Positions 21,724 to 29,185 of a stretch of DNA of 34,054 nucleotides are shown here, one piece after another. The first letter of the stretch is position 1, and every line of letters starts with the position of its first letter. The notes below the pieces were generated by a model. It saw only the letters and a list, made by a program, of their open reading frames with translations. It ran no database searches and had not been told where the DNA came from. The position numbers and the translations under genes are program-made. Source of the stretch: Candidatus Kuenenia stuttgartensis (GTDB lineage Bacteria > Planctomycetota > JAKEIC01 > DYIT01); contig DYIT01000029.1 of NCBI GenBank assembly GCA_020723505.1, positions 9,640 through 43,693 on the forward strand, written 5' to 3'.

Positions 21724-22887
21724 CTACCACCCGGTCTCAGCAGCCTCGCGCTCCTCGAAGGACCTGTAACGGTCGAGCGCATGCTCGAGATTCAAAGCCG
21801 CCGCGCCTGCCGTTCCCTTCCCCCCGGCGCGAGCGGCAGCTGCCCATTCCCTCAAGGCGTGGGCAACGCCGTCCCGGGCGGATTCGGCCTCCGCAGTGAA
21901 TGTCCGGATGGCCGATATCGCGTCCGCCCTGCCGGAAAGATCATCGGCAAAGGCCTCGTTCTTCACCGTCTCAGCGAGGGCCGCGAGCCCCGCAGGATGG
22001 TTGAACGCCGCAGCCCTCGAAAGTTCGATGAGAGACTGCCTGCGGTCGACAATACGTTTCGAAGCGGGAACGGACGCGAACATCATGGCGAAGGACCCGG
22101 CGAGGATGAGCGCCGCCGCCGCCGCGCCGGGAACGCCTGCCTTGCGGAGAACGCCCCTCTCCGGGTTCGCCATCCATCCCCAGAGCGCTCCGCCCGCGAA
22201 GCCTGCAAGGTGGCCGACGTTGTTGACTCCGGGGAGCATGCACCCGAAGACGACGTTGACCGCCATCCACTTGAGCATGAAGAGCCGGATGGTCCTGCCG
22301 TATTCGCCGCCGCGGACGTAGCCGTAGACGACCTCCGCGCCGATTAGCCCGCAGATGGCGCCCGATGCGCCGCCCGTATCCAGTCCGAAGGCGAGGCTGG
22401 CGGCGCCGGCGGCCATGCCGGAGAACACGAATATCTGGACGTATCTCGGGATCCCGTAGTCCTCCTCCACCACCCCGCCCACGAAATTTAGAGAGAGGAG
22501 GTTCATCATGAGATGGACTACGCCGAGATGCACGAACATCGCGGTCACGATTCTCCACAACTCGCCGCGCGCGAGTATTGCGGACGTGCTCTGCAGGCCG
22601 AAGATGAGGAGTCCGTCGACTGAAGGGGAGAAGAGGCGCAGGAAATCGCCGTGCGATTCGCCCACGCCGCCAGCGGTCAGCCCCAGGAAATAGACCGCGA
22701 AACATGCCGCCGCGACCGCCTTGGTGAAGTTGAGCCTGCCTGCGTGCCTGGCGAGCAGCGAGACCTTGAGGACGCCGCCGAGGCGTGCTCCGCAGGCCGG
22801 GCACCTGCCTGCGTCCTCGGCCGTCATGGCCCTGCATTTGGGGCAAAGGATGGCCCTGCCGCGGGGTTCGTCTCCGGGATTCGTCAT
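21724..22887 (-). CDS. Rhomboid-family intramembrane serine protease with zinc ribbon
   Basis: A protein of 387 residues. The N-terminal zinc ribbon has CPKC and CPAC knuckles (C15, C18, C29, C32). About six membrane helices follow (about 55-280), with the rhomboid motifs H120...HLMMN (H125, N129), the catalytic GASG serine (S175) and the catalytic histidine H226 in NNVGHLAG. The active-site dyad is intact. A soluble helical tail of about 100 residues ends the protein. It cleaves transmembrane helices of unknown substrates in the inner membrane. The ATG at 22887 overlaps the stop of the upstream lipoprotein gene (ATGA). The longer open frame to 23382 is antisense-like read-through and is not used. 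Confidence 0.9.
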   Translation of the reverse strand: MTNPGDEPRGRAILCPKCRAMTAEDAGRCPACGARLGGVLKVSLLARHAGRLNFTKAVAAACFAVYFLGLTAGGVGESHGDFLRLFSPSVDGLLIFGLQSTSAILARGELWRIVTAMFVHLGVVHLMMNLLSLNFVGGVVEEDYGIPRYVQIFVFSGMAAGAASLAFGLDTGGASGAICGLIGAEVVYGYVRGGEYGRTIRLFMLKWMAVNVVFGCMLPGVNNVGHLAGFAGGALWGWMANPERGVLRKAGVPGAAAAALILAGSFAMMFASVPASKRIVDRRQSLIELSRAAAFNHPAGLAALAETVKNEAFADDLSGRADAISAIRTFTAEAESARDGVAHALREWAAAARAGGKGTAGAAALNLEHALDRYRSFEEREAAETGW

Positions 22888-24260
22888 TCTTTGAGGTTCT
22901 TCTTGGCTTCGGCGATGCCTGCTTGCGCTTCCGCGTTGTCGGGCTCGAGAATCAGCACAATCTCGTACATCTCCTTGGCCTCCTTCCAGCCCTTGAAGTC
23001 GATTGCGCATTGCGCGGCAAGAAGCCTGAACTTGACGTTGAGCGGATCCCAGGCGATTACCTTGTCGCGGATTTCGCCGTAGCACTTGTCGGCATGGTCG
23101 GGCCCCAGCGTTCGCCTCAGGTTGAAGTGGTCGTAGTAGATGTCCATGCGCGTATTGCGCGATTCCTTGAACGCCCTGCGGAGCACGCCCGACGCCCCGC
23201 GCTTGTCGCCCTGGGCAAGCAGCTCCTGCGCCTCCGTCAGGTCCTTCACGATGTTCTCCTCTTCCACCGGCATGAGTTCCACCTTGCCGGCGCTCCTCTG
23301 CTTGACCCCGACCTTGATCATTTCGGGATCGTCCGAGAAGCCGACCTTCTTGAACTCGAAGGACCCCTGCGCGCCCTTCCACCAGGATTTCAGGCCGTCA
23401 TATCCCTTGTCTCCGGGAGCCCCGAGCTTCCCGAGGTAGTCGCGGACCATGGCTTCGGCCTCCTCGTAGCTTTTCCTGTACTCTGCAAGCGTATCCAGCA
23501 TGACCGAAGGGCTCGCCTTGAGCCGGGACTTCTTGACCATCACCTCGAGGTCGTTCATGGCCTCGATTCGCATCTTGTCCTCGTTCGTCACGTCGTTGTA
23601 CGTGTCGACCATCTTCTTTATCGTCTCCCAGTCGATGGGACGCAATTCGTCGATTATCGATCCCATGCCTTCCTTGCGGCCCATGAGGCAGAGCGCGAAT
23701 CCCGCCGTGGCTCTCACGCACGGGTCGCCGTCGAGCTCTATCGACCTCCTTATGGGCGGCTCGGTGTAGACCCCGTACCTGTAGTACCGCGCGAGCAGCC
23801 GCATCGCCCATCTCCTTATCGGGGTCTCGTACGGGCTCACGTCCGATTCGGACTGGCCAATGGCGTTTATCGCCCCGGGAATCATCTCCTTCGCGGGCTT
23901 GAGCTCGGAAATGACCTCCAGGCACTTGGCGCGCAGGTTCTGCAGGGGATGCTTGAGCCCCCAGCACAGCGGGCCGATTGCCTTGCTTTGCATGCCGCGC
24001 AGACGCTCCATGGCCGGCTTGTAGTGCTTCTCGTCAAGGGCGCCGAGCTTGTTCACAAGCGTCTTGTCCTCGTCCGACAGGTTCGGCTGTCCGGTGGGGT
24101 CATCCACGCCGGCCGTCTTGCCGTCGCCCTTCTTCCCCTTCTTCCCCTTGCCGTCCTTGTCGTCCTTTTTCGGCTCTTCCCCCCCCCCTCCGCAACCCGG
24201 AACCGCCGCGGAAAAGGCGAACGCGGCAAGGATTGCAGCCAGGACAAAGGCTCTTCTCAT
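22884..24260 (-). CDS. Lipoprotein with HEAT-like and TPR-like repeats
   Basis: A protein of 458 residues. The signal sequence ends in VPGC (C23), a lipobox with Pro at -2, followed by a GGGG spacer and a Lys/Asp-rich linker to about residue 55. Helical HEAT-type repeats (about 75-210; e.g. HPLQNLRAKCLEVISEL and DGDPCVRATAGFALCLMG) precede a middle helical region, and a TPR-like unit (LEPDNAEAQAGIAEAKKNL) ends the protein. Periplasmic membrane-tethered scaffold; partners unknown. GGAGGG lies 4 bases before the ATG at 24260. It is translationally coupled to the rhomboid gene, so the two probably act together. Confidence 0.8.
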   Translation of the reverse strand: MRRAFVLAAILAAFAFSAAVPGCGGGGEEPKKDDKDGKGKKGKKGDGKTAGVDDPTGQPNLSDEDKTLVNKLGALDEKHYKPAMERLRGMQSKAIGPLCWGLKHPLQNLRAKCLEVISELKPAKEMIPGAINAIGQSESDVSPYETPIRRWAMRLLARYYRYGVYTEPPIRRSIELDGDPCVRATAGFALCLMGRKEGMGSIIDELRPIDWETIKKMVDTYNDVTNEDKMRIEAMNDLEVMVKKSRLKASPSVMLDTLAEYRKSYEEAEAMVRDYLGKLGAPGDKGYDGLKSWWKGAQGSFEFKKVGFSDDPEMIKVGVKQRSAGKVELMPVEEENIVKDLTEAQELLAQGDKRGASGVLRRAFKESRNTRMDIYYDHFNLRRTLGPDHADKCYGEIRDKVIAWDPLNVKFRLLAAQCAIDFKGWKEAKEMYEIVLILEPDNAEAQAGIAEAKKNLKE

Positions 24261-24283
24261 GAAACCCTCCGAAAACCAGGATC

Positions 24284-24298
24284 CTTGTTTCAAACAAG
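24284..24298. promoter_or_regulatory. 15-bp palindrome at the lipoprotein transcription start
   Basis: CTTGTTT-C-AAACAAG is a perfect palindrome centred at 24291, just downstream of the -10 box and covering the predicted start point. It is a good candidate repressor operator, or a short 5'-end hairpin in the mRNA. Confidence 0.5.
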
Positions 24299-24303
24299 TG
24301 ACT

Positions 24304-24331
24304 AGTATATGGCCGCGGCGTGGGACGTCAA
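24304..24331 (-). promoter_or_regulatory. Sigma70-like promoter of the lipoprotein-rhomboid operon
   Basis: On the minus strand TTGACG (24326-24331, 5 of 6) and TATACT (24304-24309, 5 of 6) with a 16-base spacer. The start would fall near 24297, about 37 bases before the ATG. Confidence 0.6.
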
Positions 24332-24447
24332 GGTCGACAGGAACAGATGAGGGGATAGGCGGATGGGAGGATGGGGCAATCGGCGAAGTCACCCGACTCC
24401 GCTTAGGACATTCGCCTCCCACAGCGCTGCGCTCATGCACAAATAGG

Positions 24448-24524
24448 CTCCCGCGCAGCGCCTGCCCCTCACTTCCGTCCTCCCCGGGGGAGAAGGTTGA
24501 GTTCCGATTTGCGCTGCGCGGGAG
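24448..24524. repeat. 14-bp inverted repeat CTCCCGCGCAGCGC / GCGCTGCGCGGGAG
   Basis: Perfect arms at 24448-24461 and 24511-24524, separated by 49 bases, just beyond the 3' end of the deacetylase-family gene. The stretch 24332-24547 otherwise holds no gene I can support. The repeat may end the deacetylase transcript on the minus strand. Confidence 0.55.
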
Positions 24525-24547
24525 ACTTCCTGGACATGGGCGCAGCG

Positions 24548-25477
24548 CTACAGCAGCGCCTCCGCATGCGCGGCGATAAGAAGCGGGAGCTGCTCCAGGT
24601 TGTAGCCGCCCTCGAGCGTGGAGATTATCCTTCCGGAGCAGCAGTCCGCGGCCACGGCCTTGATTTTCAGAGTCATGGCGCGGTATTCGTCCTCCTCGAG
24701 GCAGAAGGCGCCCAGCGGATCAAGGACATAGGCGTCGAATCCCGCTGAAACGAGGATGAACTCGGGCTTGAAGGGCTTCACCCGCGTCTCGATCACGCGG
24801 TCGAAATGCTCCATGTACTGCGATGCCGTGACTCCGTCCTCGAGCGGCACGTTGACCGTGTATCCCTTCCCCGTCCCTTCGCCCTCCTCGTATGCGGCGC
24901 CCGATCCCGGATAGAACGGATAGCGGTGCATGGAGAAGAACAGGACCGAAGGATCAGAGTAGAAGATGTCCTGCGTTCCGTTGCCGTGGTGCACGTCGAA
25001 ATCCACGATTGCGACTCTCTCGATGCCGTGCTTCTTCCTGAGGTAGACCGCCGCCAGCGCGACGTTGTTGAAAATGCAGAAGCCCATGGACGCCTGCGGG
25101 GTCGCATGATGGCCGGGGGGGCGCACGAGGCAGAGGGCGTTGTTTATTCCGCCGGCCATAATCCTGTCCGCGGCCTCGAAAAGTCCTCCTGCGGCGTAAA
25201 GCGCGGCCTTGAACGACGCGGCCGATATCGGGGTGTCCATGTCCGCGTAACCGCCGCCCTTGTCCGCGAGCCTCTTGGCGTATTTAATCATGTCCTGGGA
25301 ATGCACCCATGCTATCTCCGACACGTCGGCAGCCCGGGGTTCGACGTGAACGAACCTGTCCCAGAGACCCGTGTCCTTGAAATGCCTGACGGTATTCTCG
25401 AGCCTGAGCCTGTTCTCCGGGTGCCTGCCCGTGAAATGCTCGAGATAGATGTCGGAAAATACGAGTCCTGATGCCAT
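24548..25477 (-). CDS. Histone deacetylase-family (AcuC/class II HDAC-like) amidohydrolase
   Basis: A 309-residue zinc deacetylase-fold enzyme. The active-site pieces are all present: PPGHHA (H123, H124), DFDVHHGNG with metal ligands D161 and H163, SAGFDA with D248, and the catalytic tyrosine region LEGGY (Y292). Bacterial members act on acetyl-lysine of proteins such as acetyl-CoA synthetase, on acetylpolyamines or on other acylamides; the substrate here is not evident. AGGAG lies 6 bases before the ATG at 25477, and it has its own promoter. Cytoplasmic. Confidence 0.92.
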   Translation of the reverse strand: MASGLVFSDIYLEHFTGRHPENRLRLENTVRHFKDTGLWDRFVHVEPRAADVSEIAWVHSQDMIKYAKRLADKGGGYADMDTPISAASFKAALYAAGGLFEAADRIMAGGINNALCLVRPPGHHATPQASMGFCIFNNVALAAVYLRKKHGIERVAIVDFDVHHGNGTQDIFYSDPSVLFFSMHRYPFYPGSGAAYEEGEGTGKGYTVNVPLEDGVTASQYMEHFDRVIETRVKPFKPEFILVSAGFDAYVLDPLGAFCLEEDEYRAMTLKIKAVAADCCSGRIISTLEGGYNLEQLPLLIAAHAEALL

Positions 25478-25500
25478 GGAATTCTCCTGAAAGACGCAGC

Positions 25501-25529
25501 ATGATATTTCCCCGGCATGGGCAAGTAAA
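25501..25529 (-). promoter_or_regulatory. Sigma70-like promoter of the deacetylase-family gene
   Basis: On the minus strand TTTACT (25524-25529, 4 of 6) and TATCAT (25501-25506, 5 of 6) with a 17-base spacer, giving a short leader before the Shine-Dalgarno sequence and ATG at 25477. Confidence 0.45.
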
Positions 25530-25565
25530 CCTGATTCCCCGGGTAAGAGGGCGTGCGGTTCCGGA

Positions 25566-26321
25566 TTAGAATTCGATGAGCATCAGATCCTGGGCGACGA
25601 CTATTTCCCCCTTGAAGTGCTCCGCGGCCTGAGCCTTGACGTCGGCGTCGCGGCATGGCGGATAGAAATGAGTCAGCACGAGCTTCTTGGCGCGCGCGGC
25701 CGCCGCCATGCGGCCTGCATCGTCGGCGGAGAGATGGCCCGGAGCGCGCGTCCCCGCCGGGAAGGAGCATTCGAGAAGCAGGAGGTCCGCCTCGCAGGCG
25801 AGATTGACGATTGAGGCGGAATAGGGCGTGTCCCCGGAATAGACGAGGACCTTGCCGGCGCGATCCCTGAACCTGTACGCCAGGCTCGATTCCGAGTGCG
25901 ACCCGAACACGACGCTGACCTCGAACTCGCCGTCGGCAAAAACGTGCTCCCTGGCCTCGCGGACCTCGACCTTGAAGCTTTTCGGAACCAGCCAGTCGCC
26001 GAAAGCGCGGCGGAGGTTGTCCATCAGGGCGGAAATCCCGACGGATCCGGTGATGACAAGCGGATCCCGCCTGGGGGTCCCGTCGGGGCAGTAGTGGGCG
26101 AACAGCAGCGGCACCAGCCCTGCGCAGTGGTCGGGATGGAAATGGGAGAGGTAGACGGCGTCAACCTGCCGGAAGTCGATGCCTGCCTGTTCGAGCCTCA
26201 GGAGCACGCATGACCCGGCGTCGAGCAGGATCCGCTTCTCCCTGCCCTCGAGCAGGAAGCATGCGGGCGCCCTGAGCATGTTGGGGACCGCCGTTCCGGA
26301 GCCGAGAATCCAGAGCTTCAT
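25566..26321 (-). CDS. MBL-fold metallo-hydrolase (RNase Z-like)
   Basis: A 251-residue metallo-beta-lactamase-fold protein. Metal ligands are visible: H60-x-H62-x-D64-H65 in SHFHPDHCAG, H142 in GSHSES, D164 in YSGDTPY and H218 in LTHFYPPC. The layout resembles the RNase Z/ElaC branch and related phosphodiesterases, but the length is short for tRNA-processing RNase Z and the exosite arm is not obvious. A general MBL phosphodiesterase is the safer call. The ATG at 26321 overlaps the stop of the HD-GYP gene (ATGA), so the two are translationally coupled. Confidence 0.85.
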   Translation of the reverse strand: MKLWILGSGTAVPNMLRAPACFLLEGREKRILLDAGSCVLLRLEQAGIDFRQVDAVYLSHFHPDHCAGLVPLLFAHYCPDGTPRRDPLVITGSVGISALMDNLRRAFGDWLVPKSFKVEVREAREHVFADGEFEVSVVFGSHSESSLAYRFRDRAGKVLVYSGDTPYSASIVNLACEADLLLLECSFPAGTRAPGHLSADDAGRMAAAARAKKLVLTHFYPPCRDADVKAQAAEHFKGEIVVAQDLMLIEF

Positions 26322-27838
26322 GGCTGCATCTGTCCGAAATACTCTTCCATCAGCAGCTTCTCGGGAGTGAAGAGGGTTCCGTTCCTGTAGGCGAGGACCA
26401 TGCACTTGCACACCGCCGGATCGAAGAGGCCCTCCTCGTTCTTGCCGATTCTGACGATCGCCTCCTTGATTTGCTGGGGTCCGGCCTTGCCGCCGTGGAG
26501 ATCGTGATCGAAGGCGTCCGCGACCCTGATTATGCGCGCCGACAGCGGGATCTTCTCGCTGCTGAGCCCTTCGGGGTAGCCCGCCCCGTTGAAATTCTCG
26601 TGGTGATATTTGATGCCGGGCAGCACGTTTTCCATGCCTTCCATGTGCTTTATTATCTTCTCGCCGTGGATGACGTGCTCCTCTCCGGATGCATTGTCGT
26701 CCTCGGGCGCCTCGGATCCCCGCTCAATCAGGTTCGTCTTCTCGCCCTTCACTATCTTCCCTATGTCGTGCAGCAGGGCGGCCATCTGTATCTCCCTGCA
26801 GAGGCCTGGGTTGAGGTTCATGCAGTTGGCGATTGCCGCCGAGTACACGCACACGCGCTCGGAGTGGCCCTGGCTCCTCGGGTTCCTGAGCTCCATGATG
26901 GCGACCAGGGTCTTCACGGCGCTCATCAGGACCCGTTTGTTCTGGACGCTCGATTGCAGGCTCTCGAGCGCGTTGCCCGACTGGATGCCGATGAACGCGG
27001 CGAGCTCGAAATCCTCCTGGGAGAAGACGGTTTCTATCCCCGACCCGTGGAGGTACATCACGCCCTTTATCTTCTCGAGCGCAATCAGCGGCACGCAGAT
27101 TACGGATTGGATCTTCTTTATCACCACCGACTGGCGGTCCTTGAACCGCGCATCCTGAGCCGCGTCCGAGGTCATGACGGCCTTCTGGGTCTTGAAGACG
27201 CGCTTTATTATAGAGCGGCTGATTTTTCGCCCCTCCTCCGCGTTCTTCTCGTGCACGGCCGCCGGGATGAGCCTGTCTTCCGGGTCCCTCACGAAGATGT
27301 ATCCGGCGTCCGCGGACAGGGCGTCCACCGCGAACAGCAGCATCTTGAGCATGAGGTTCTTCTCGTCCTCTTCGGACACAAGCGCCTTGCCGATCTCGAA
27401 GAGCGCCTTGAGCGTCTTGACCGAGCTCGACTCCTCCTTGGCGAGCTCCGTCTTCTTGACCCCGGCGAGGTCGATTTCCATCGTCGCCTCGAGCTTTTCG
27501 GAGGATGAGAACTGGATGTCCTGCATCGGCTCGGCGCTCTCCTGGGCCATCCCGGTCTCCTCGAACACGAACAGGGTGCTGCCGATTTTTATCTTGTCTC
27601 CGACCTGCAGAAGCTCCTCGACGATGCGCTCGTCGTTCACGAACGTGCCGTTCTTGGACTCGAGGTCGCGGATGAAGTACATCTCGCCGATTTTGAAGAT
27701 TTCCGCGTGCCTCCTGGACGCGCCCTGGTCCAGGATCCGCACCCCGTCCGGAGCCTCCCTGCCGATTACCACCGGCTGGTCGATAACCTCGAAGGCTTTT
27801 CCCTTGTCCGGTCCGTTCTTTATTCTTACGAGAGGCAT
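26318..27838 (-). CDS. FHA-GAF-HD-GYP signalling protein (probable cyclic-di-GMP phosphodiesterase)
   Basis: A protein of 506 residues. The FHA domain (about 1-95; VIGREAPDGVRI, ASRRHAEI, SKNGTFVN) is followed by a GAF domain (about 140-295) and an HD-GYP domain (about 305-495). The HD-GYP motifs are intact: HDIGK at 357-361, HVIHGEKI at 388-395, and HHENFNGAGYP at 412-422. That predicts hydrolysis of cyclic-di-GMP or a related cyclic dinucleotide, gated by the GAF ligand and by phosphothreonine binding. The ATG at 27838 gives the canonical FHA N-terminus (MPLVRIKNGPDKGKAFEV); an in-frame ATG at 27874 is an alternative. The open frame extends beyond 28800 but there it is antisense to nothing credible and overlaps ilvE, so that part is not coding. 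Confidence 0.9.
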   Translation of the reverse strand: MPLVRIKNGPDKGKAFEVIDQPVVIGREAPDGVRILDQGASRRHAEIFKIGEMYFIRDLESKNGTFVNDERIVEELLQVGDKIKIGSTLFVFEETGMAQESAEPMQDIQFSSSEKLEATMEIDLAGVKKTELAKEESSSVKTLKALFEIGKALVSEEDEKNLMLKMLLFAVDALSADAGYIFVRDPEDRLIPAAVHEKNAEEGRKISRSIIKRVFKTQKAVMTSDAAQDARFKDRQSVVIKKIQSVICVPLIALEKIKGVMYLHGSGIETVFSQEDFELAAFIGIQSGNALESLQSSVQNKRVLMSAVKTLVAIMELRNPRSQGHSERVCVYSAAIANCMNLNPGLCREIQMAALLHDIGKIVKGEKTNLIERGSEAPEDDNASGEEHVIHGEKIIKHMEGMENVLPGIKYHHENFNGAGYPEGLSSEKIPLSARIIRVADAFDHDLHGGKAGPQQIKEAIVRIGKNEEGLFDPAVCKCMVLAYRNGTLFTPEKLLMEEYFGQMQP

Positions 27839-28044
27839 GCGAAGAATTGTCCGAAGGGCCGCTCCGGAATCCATGACGAAGTAACGCCCAGCCCCGGCGG
27901 CGACTGGGCCGGAATTCCGCAAAAGCGAATCAGCACGCGCCGCACAACGGCTTCCGACGCTGCAATTCCGAAAAAACGACACGCCGCGCTGTCCCCGGGA
28001 GACCGTTGCGCCCGGCGTGAATCCCATCCATCCCGCGCACGCGG

Positions 28045-28968
28045 TCAATAAACCTGCGTCCGCCACCCGTGCCTGTCTTCGGCCTTGCCGGTGGCGACGT
28101 CCAGGTAGCGCTTTTGAATCTTCTGGGTGATGGGTCCGCGCTTCCCGGTCCCGACGGACACCTTGTCCACGGATTTCACCGGCGTGACCTCGGCGGCTGT
28201 CCCCGTCAGGAATATCTCGTCGGCGATGTAGAGCATCTCCCTCGGTATCCTCTCCTCCCTGATGGGGATGCCCTCCTCCTGGGCTAGCGTTATTACCGAG
28301 GAGCGCGTGATGCCGCCCAGAATCGACGCGGACATCGGCGGCGTATATATGACGCCGTCGCGGATTACGAATATGTTCTCCCCGCTGCCCTCGGACACGA
28401 GCCCGTCGACGTCGAGCGCTATGCCCTCGGAGAACCCGTTGCTCAGCGCCTCCATCTTGGTCAGCTGCGCGTTCATGTAATTGCATGCCGCCTTGGCCAT
28501 GGAAGGCATCGTGTTGGGAGCCATCCTCGCCCAGCTCGAGACCTGGACGTCCACCCCGACCTCGAGCGCCTCCTTGCCCAGATAGGCGCCCCACTGCCAC
28601 ACGATAACCCACGTCTCGACCTTGCAGGGCAGAGGGTTGACGCCAAGGCCCCCGGTGGACCTGAAAATCAGGGGCCTGATGTAGCACGCCTTGAACTTGT
28701 TGGCCCTCACGGTCTCGATCATGGCGTCCATCAGCTGCTCGCGGCTGAAGCGCCCGTTCATGCGGTAGATCTTCGCGGAGTCGAGAAGCCTCTGCGTGTG
28801 CTCCTTGAGCCTGAATATGGCCGATGATCCGTCCTCCTGGAGGTAGCACCTTATCCCCTCGAACACCGAGGAACCGTAATGGACCACGTGGGAAAGGATG
28901 TGAATGTTCGCGTCGCCGAAATCTATGAACTTGCCGTCCGCCCAGACCTTTTCCGATACACGCTCCAT
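28045..28968 (-). CDS. ilvE: Branched-chain amino acid aminotransferase
   Basis: A 307-residue fold-type IV PLP enzyme for the last step of Val/Leu/Ile synthesis. It shows the start DANIHILSHVVHYGSSVFEGIR, the PLP lysine K159 in MAKAACNYMNA, and EGSGENIFVIRDG (about 193-205). Also present are the LGGITRSS phosphate-binding block and TGTAAEVTPV. The length is normal. The ATG at 28968 gives the canonical N-terminus; GGAG lies about 10 bases upstream. The longer frame to 29097 passes through the palindromic repeat and is not used. Monocistronic by position. Confidence 0.95.
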   Translation of the reverse strand: MERVSEKVWADGKFIDFGDANIHILSHVVHYGSSVFEGIRCYLQEDGSSAIFRLKEHTQRLLDSAKIYRMNGRFSREQLMDAMIETVRANKFKACYIRPLIFRSTGGLGVNPLPCKVETWVIVWQWGAYLGKEALEVGVDVQVSSWARMAPNTMPSMAKAACNYMNAQLTKMEALSNGFSEGIALDVDGLVSEGSGENIFVIRDGVIYTPPMSASILGGITRSSVITLAQEEGIPIREERIPREMLYIADEIFLTGTAAEVTPVKSVDKVSVGTGKRGPITQKIQKRYLDVATGKAEDRHGWRTQVY

Positions 28969-29000
28969 ATGACGCTCTCCAACAGGTGATGAACGGCCGA

Positions 29001-29030
29001 AATACTGCCAGCCGACCCCCGCTTTTTCAA
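29001..29030 (-). promoter_or_regulatory. Weak promoter candidate for ilvE
   Basis: On the minus strand TTGAAA (29025-29030) and AGTATT (29001-29006, only 3 of 6) with an 18-base spacer. Confidence 0.3.
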
Positions 29031-29073
29031 GTAAAATCGAGACGCCTTCAGGCCGCCGCGCGTTAACCCTGCA

Positions 29074-29132
29074 CATAACCCGGACATGCCGGAACATCGA
29101 ATCCTGTTCGGTTCCGGCTTGTCCGGGTTATG
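29074..29132. repeat. Dispersed palindromic repeat, copy 2
   Basis: CATAACCCGGACA (29074-29086) and TGTCCGGGTTATG (29120-29132) are perfect 13-bp inverted arms. After one mismatch they continue as GCCGGAAC (29088-29095) and GTTCCGGC (29111-29118). The whole can fold into a hairpin of about 21 paired bases with a 15-base loop. It shares arms and right half with the element at 5190-5245. It lies in the gap between the 3' end of the large permease gene and ilvE and could end the permease transcript. Confidence 0.75.
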
Positions 29133-29185
29133 ATGAACGCAGCCTCGGTGTCGGTCGCGGCGCTGCTGCGTCATGATTCCGGCAG

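Noticed and set aside
22888-23382. Upstream extension of the rhomboid reading frame
   Set aside because: It overlaps the coding sequence of the lipoprotein in another frame, and the ATGA-coupled ATG at 22887 directly precedes the zinc ribbon.
27839-28849. N-terminal extension of the FHA-GAF-HD-GYP reading frame to 28849
   Set aside because: The added part is an out-of-frame reading of ilvE on the same strand and of the intergenic gap; the FHA domain starts canonically at the ATG of 27838.
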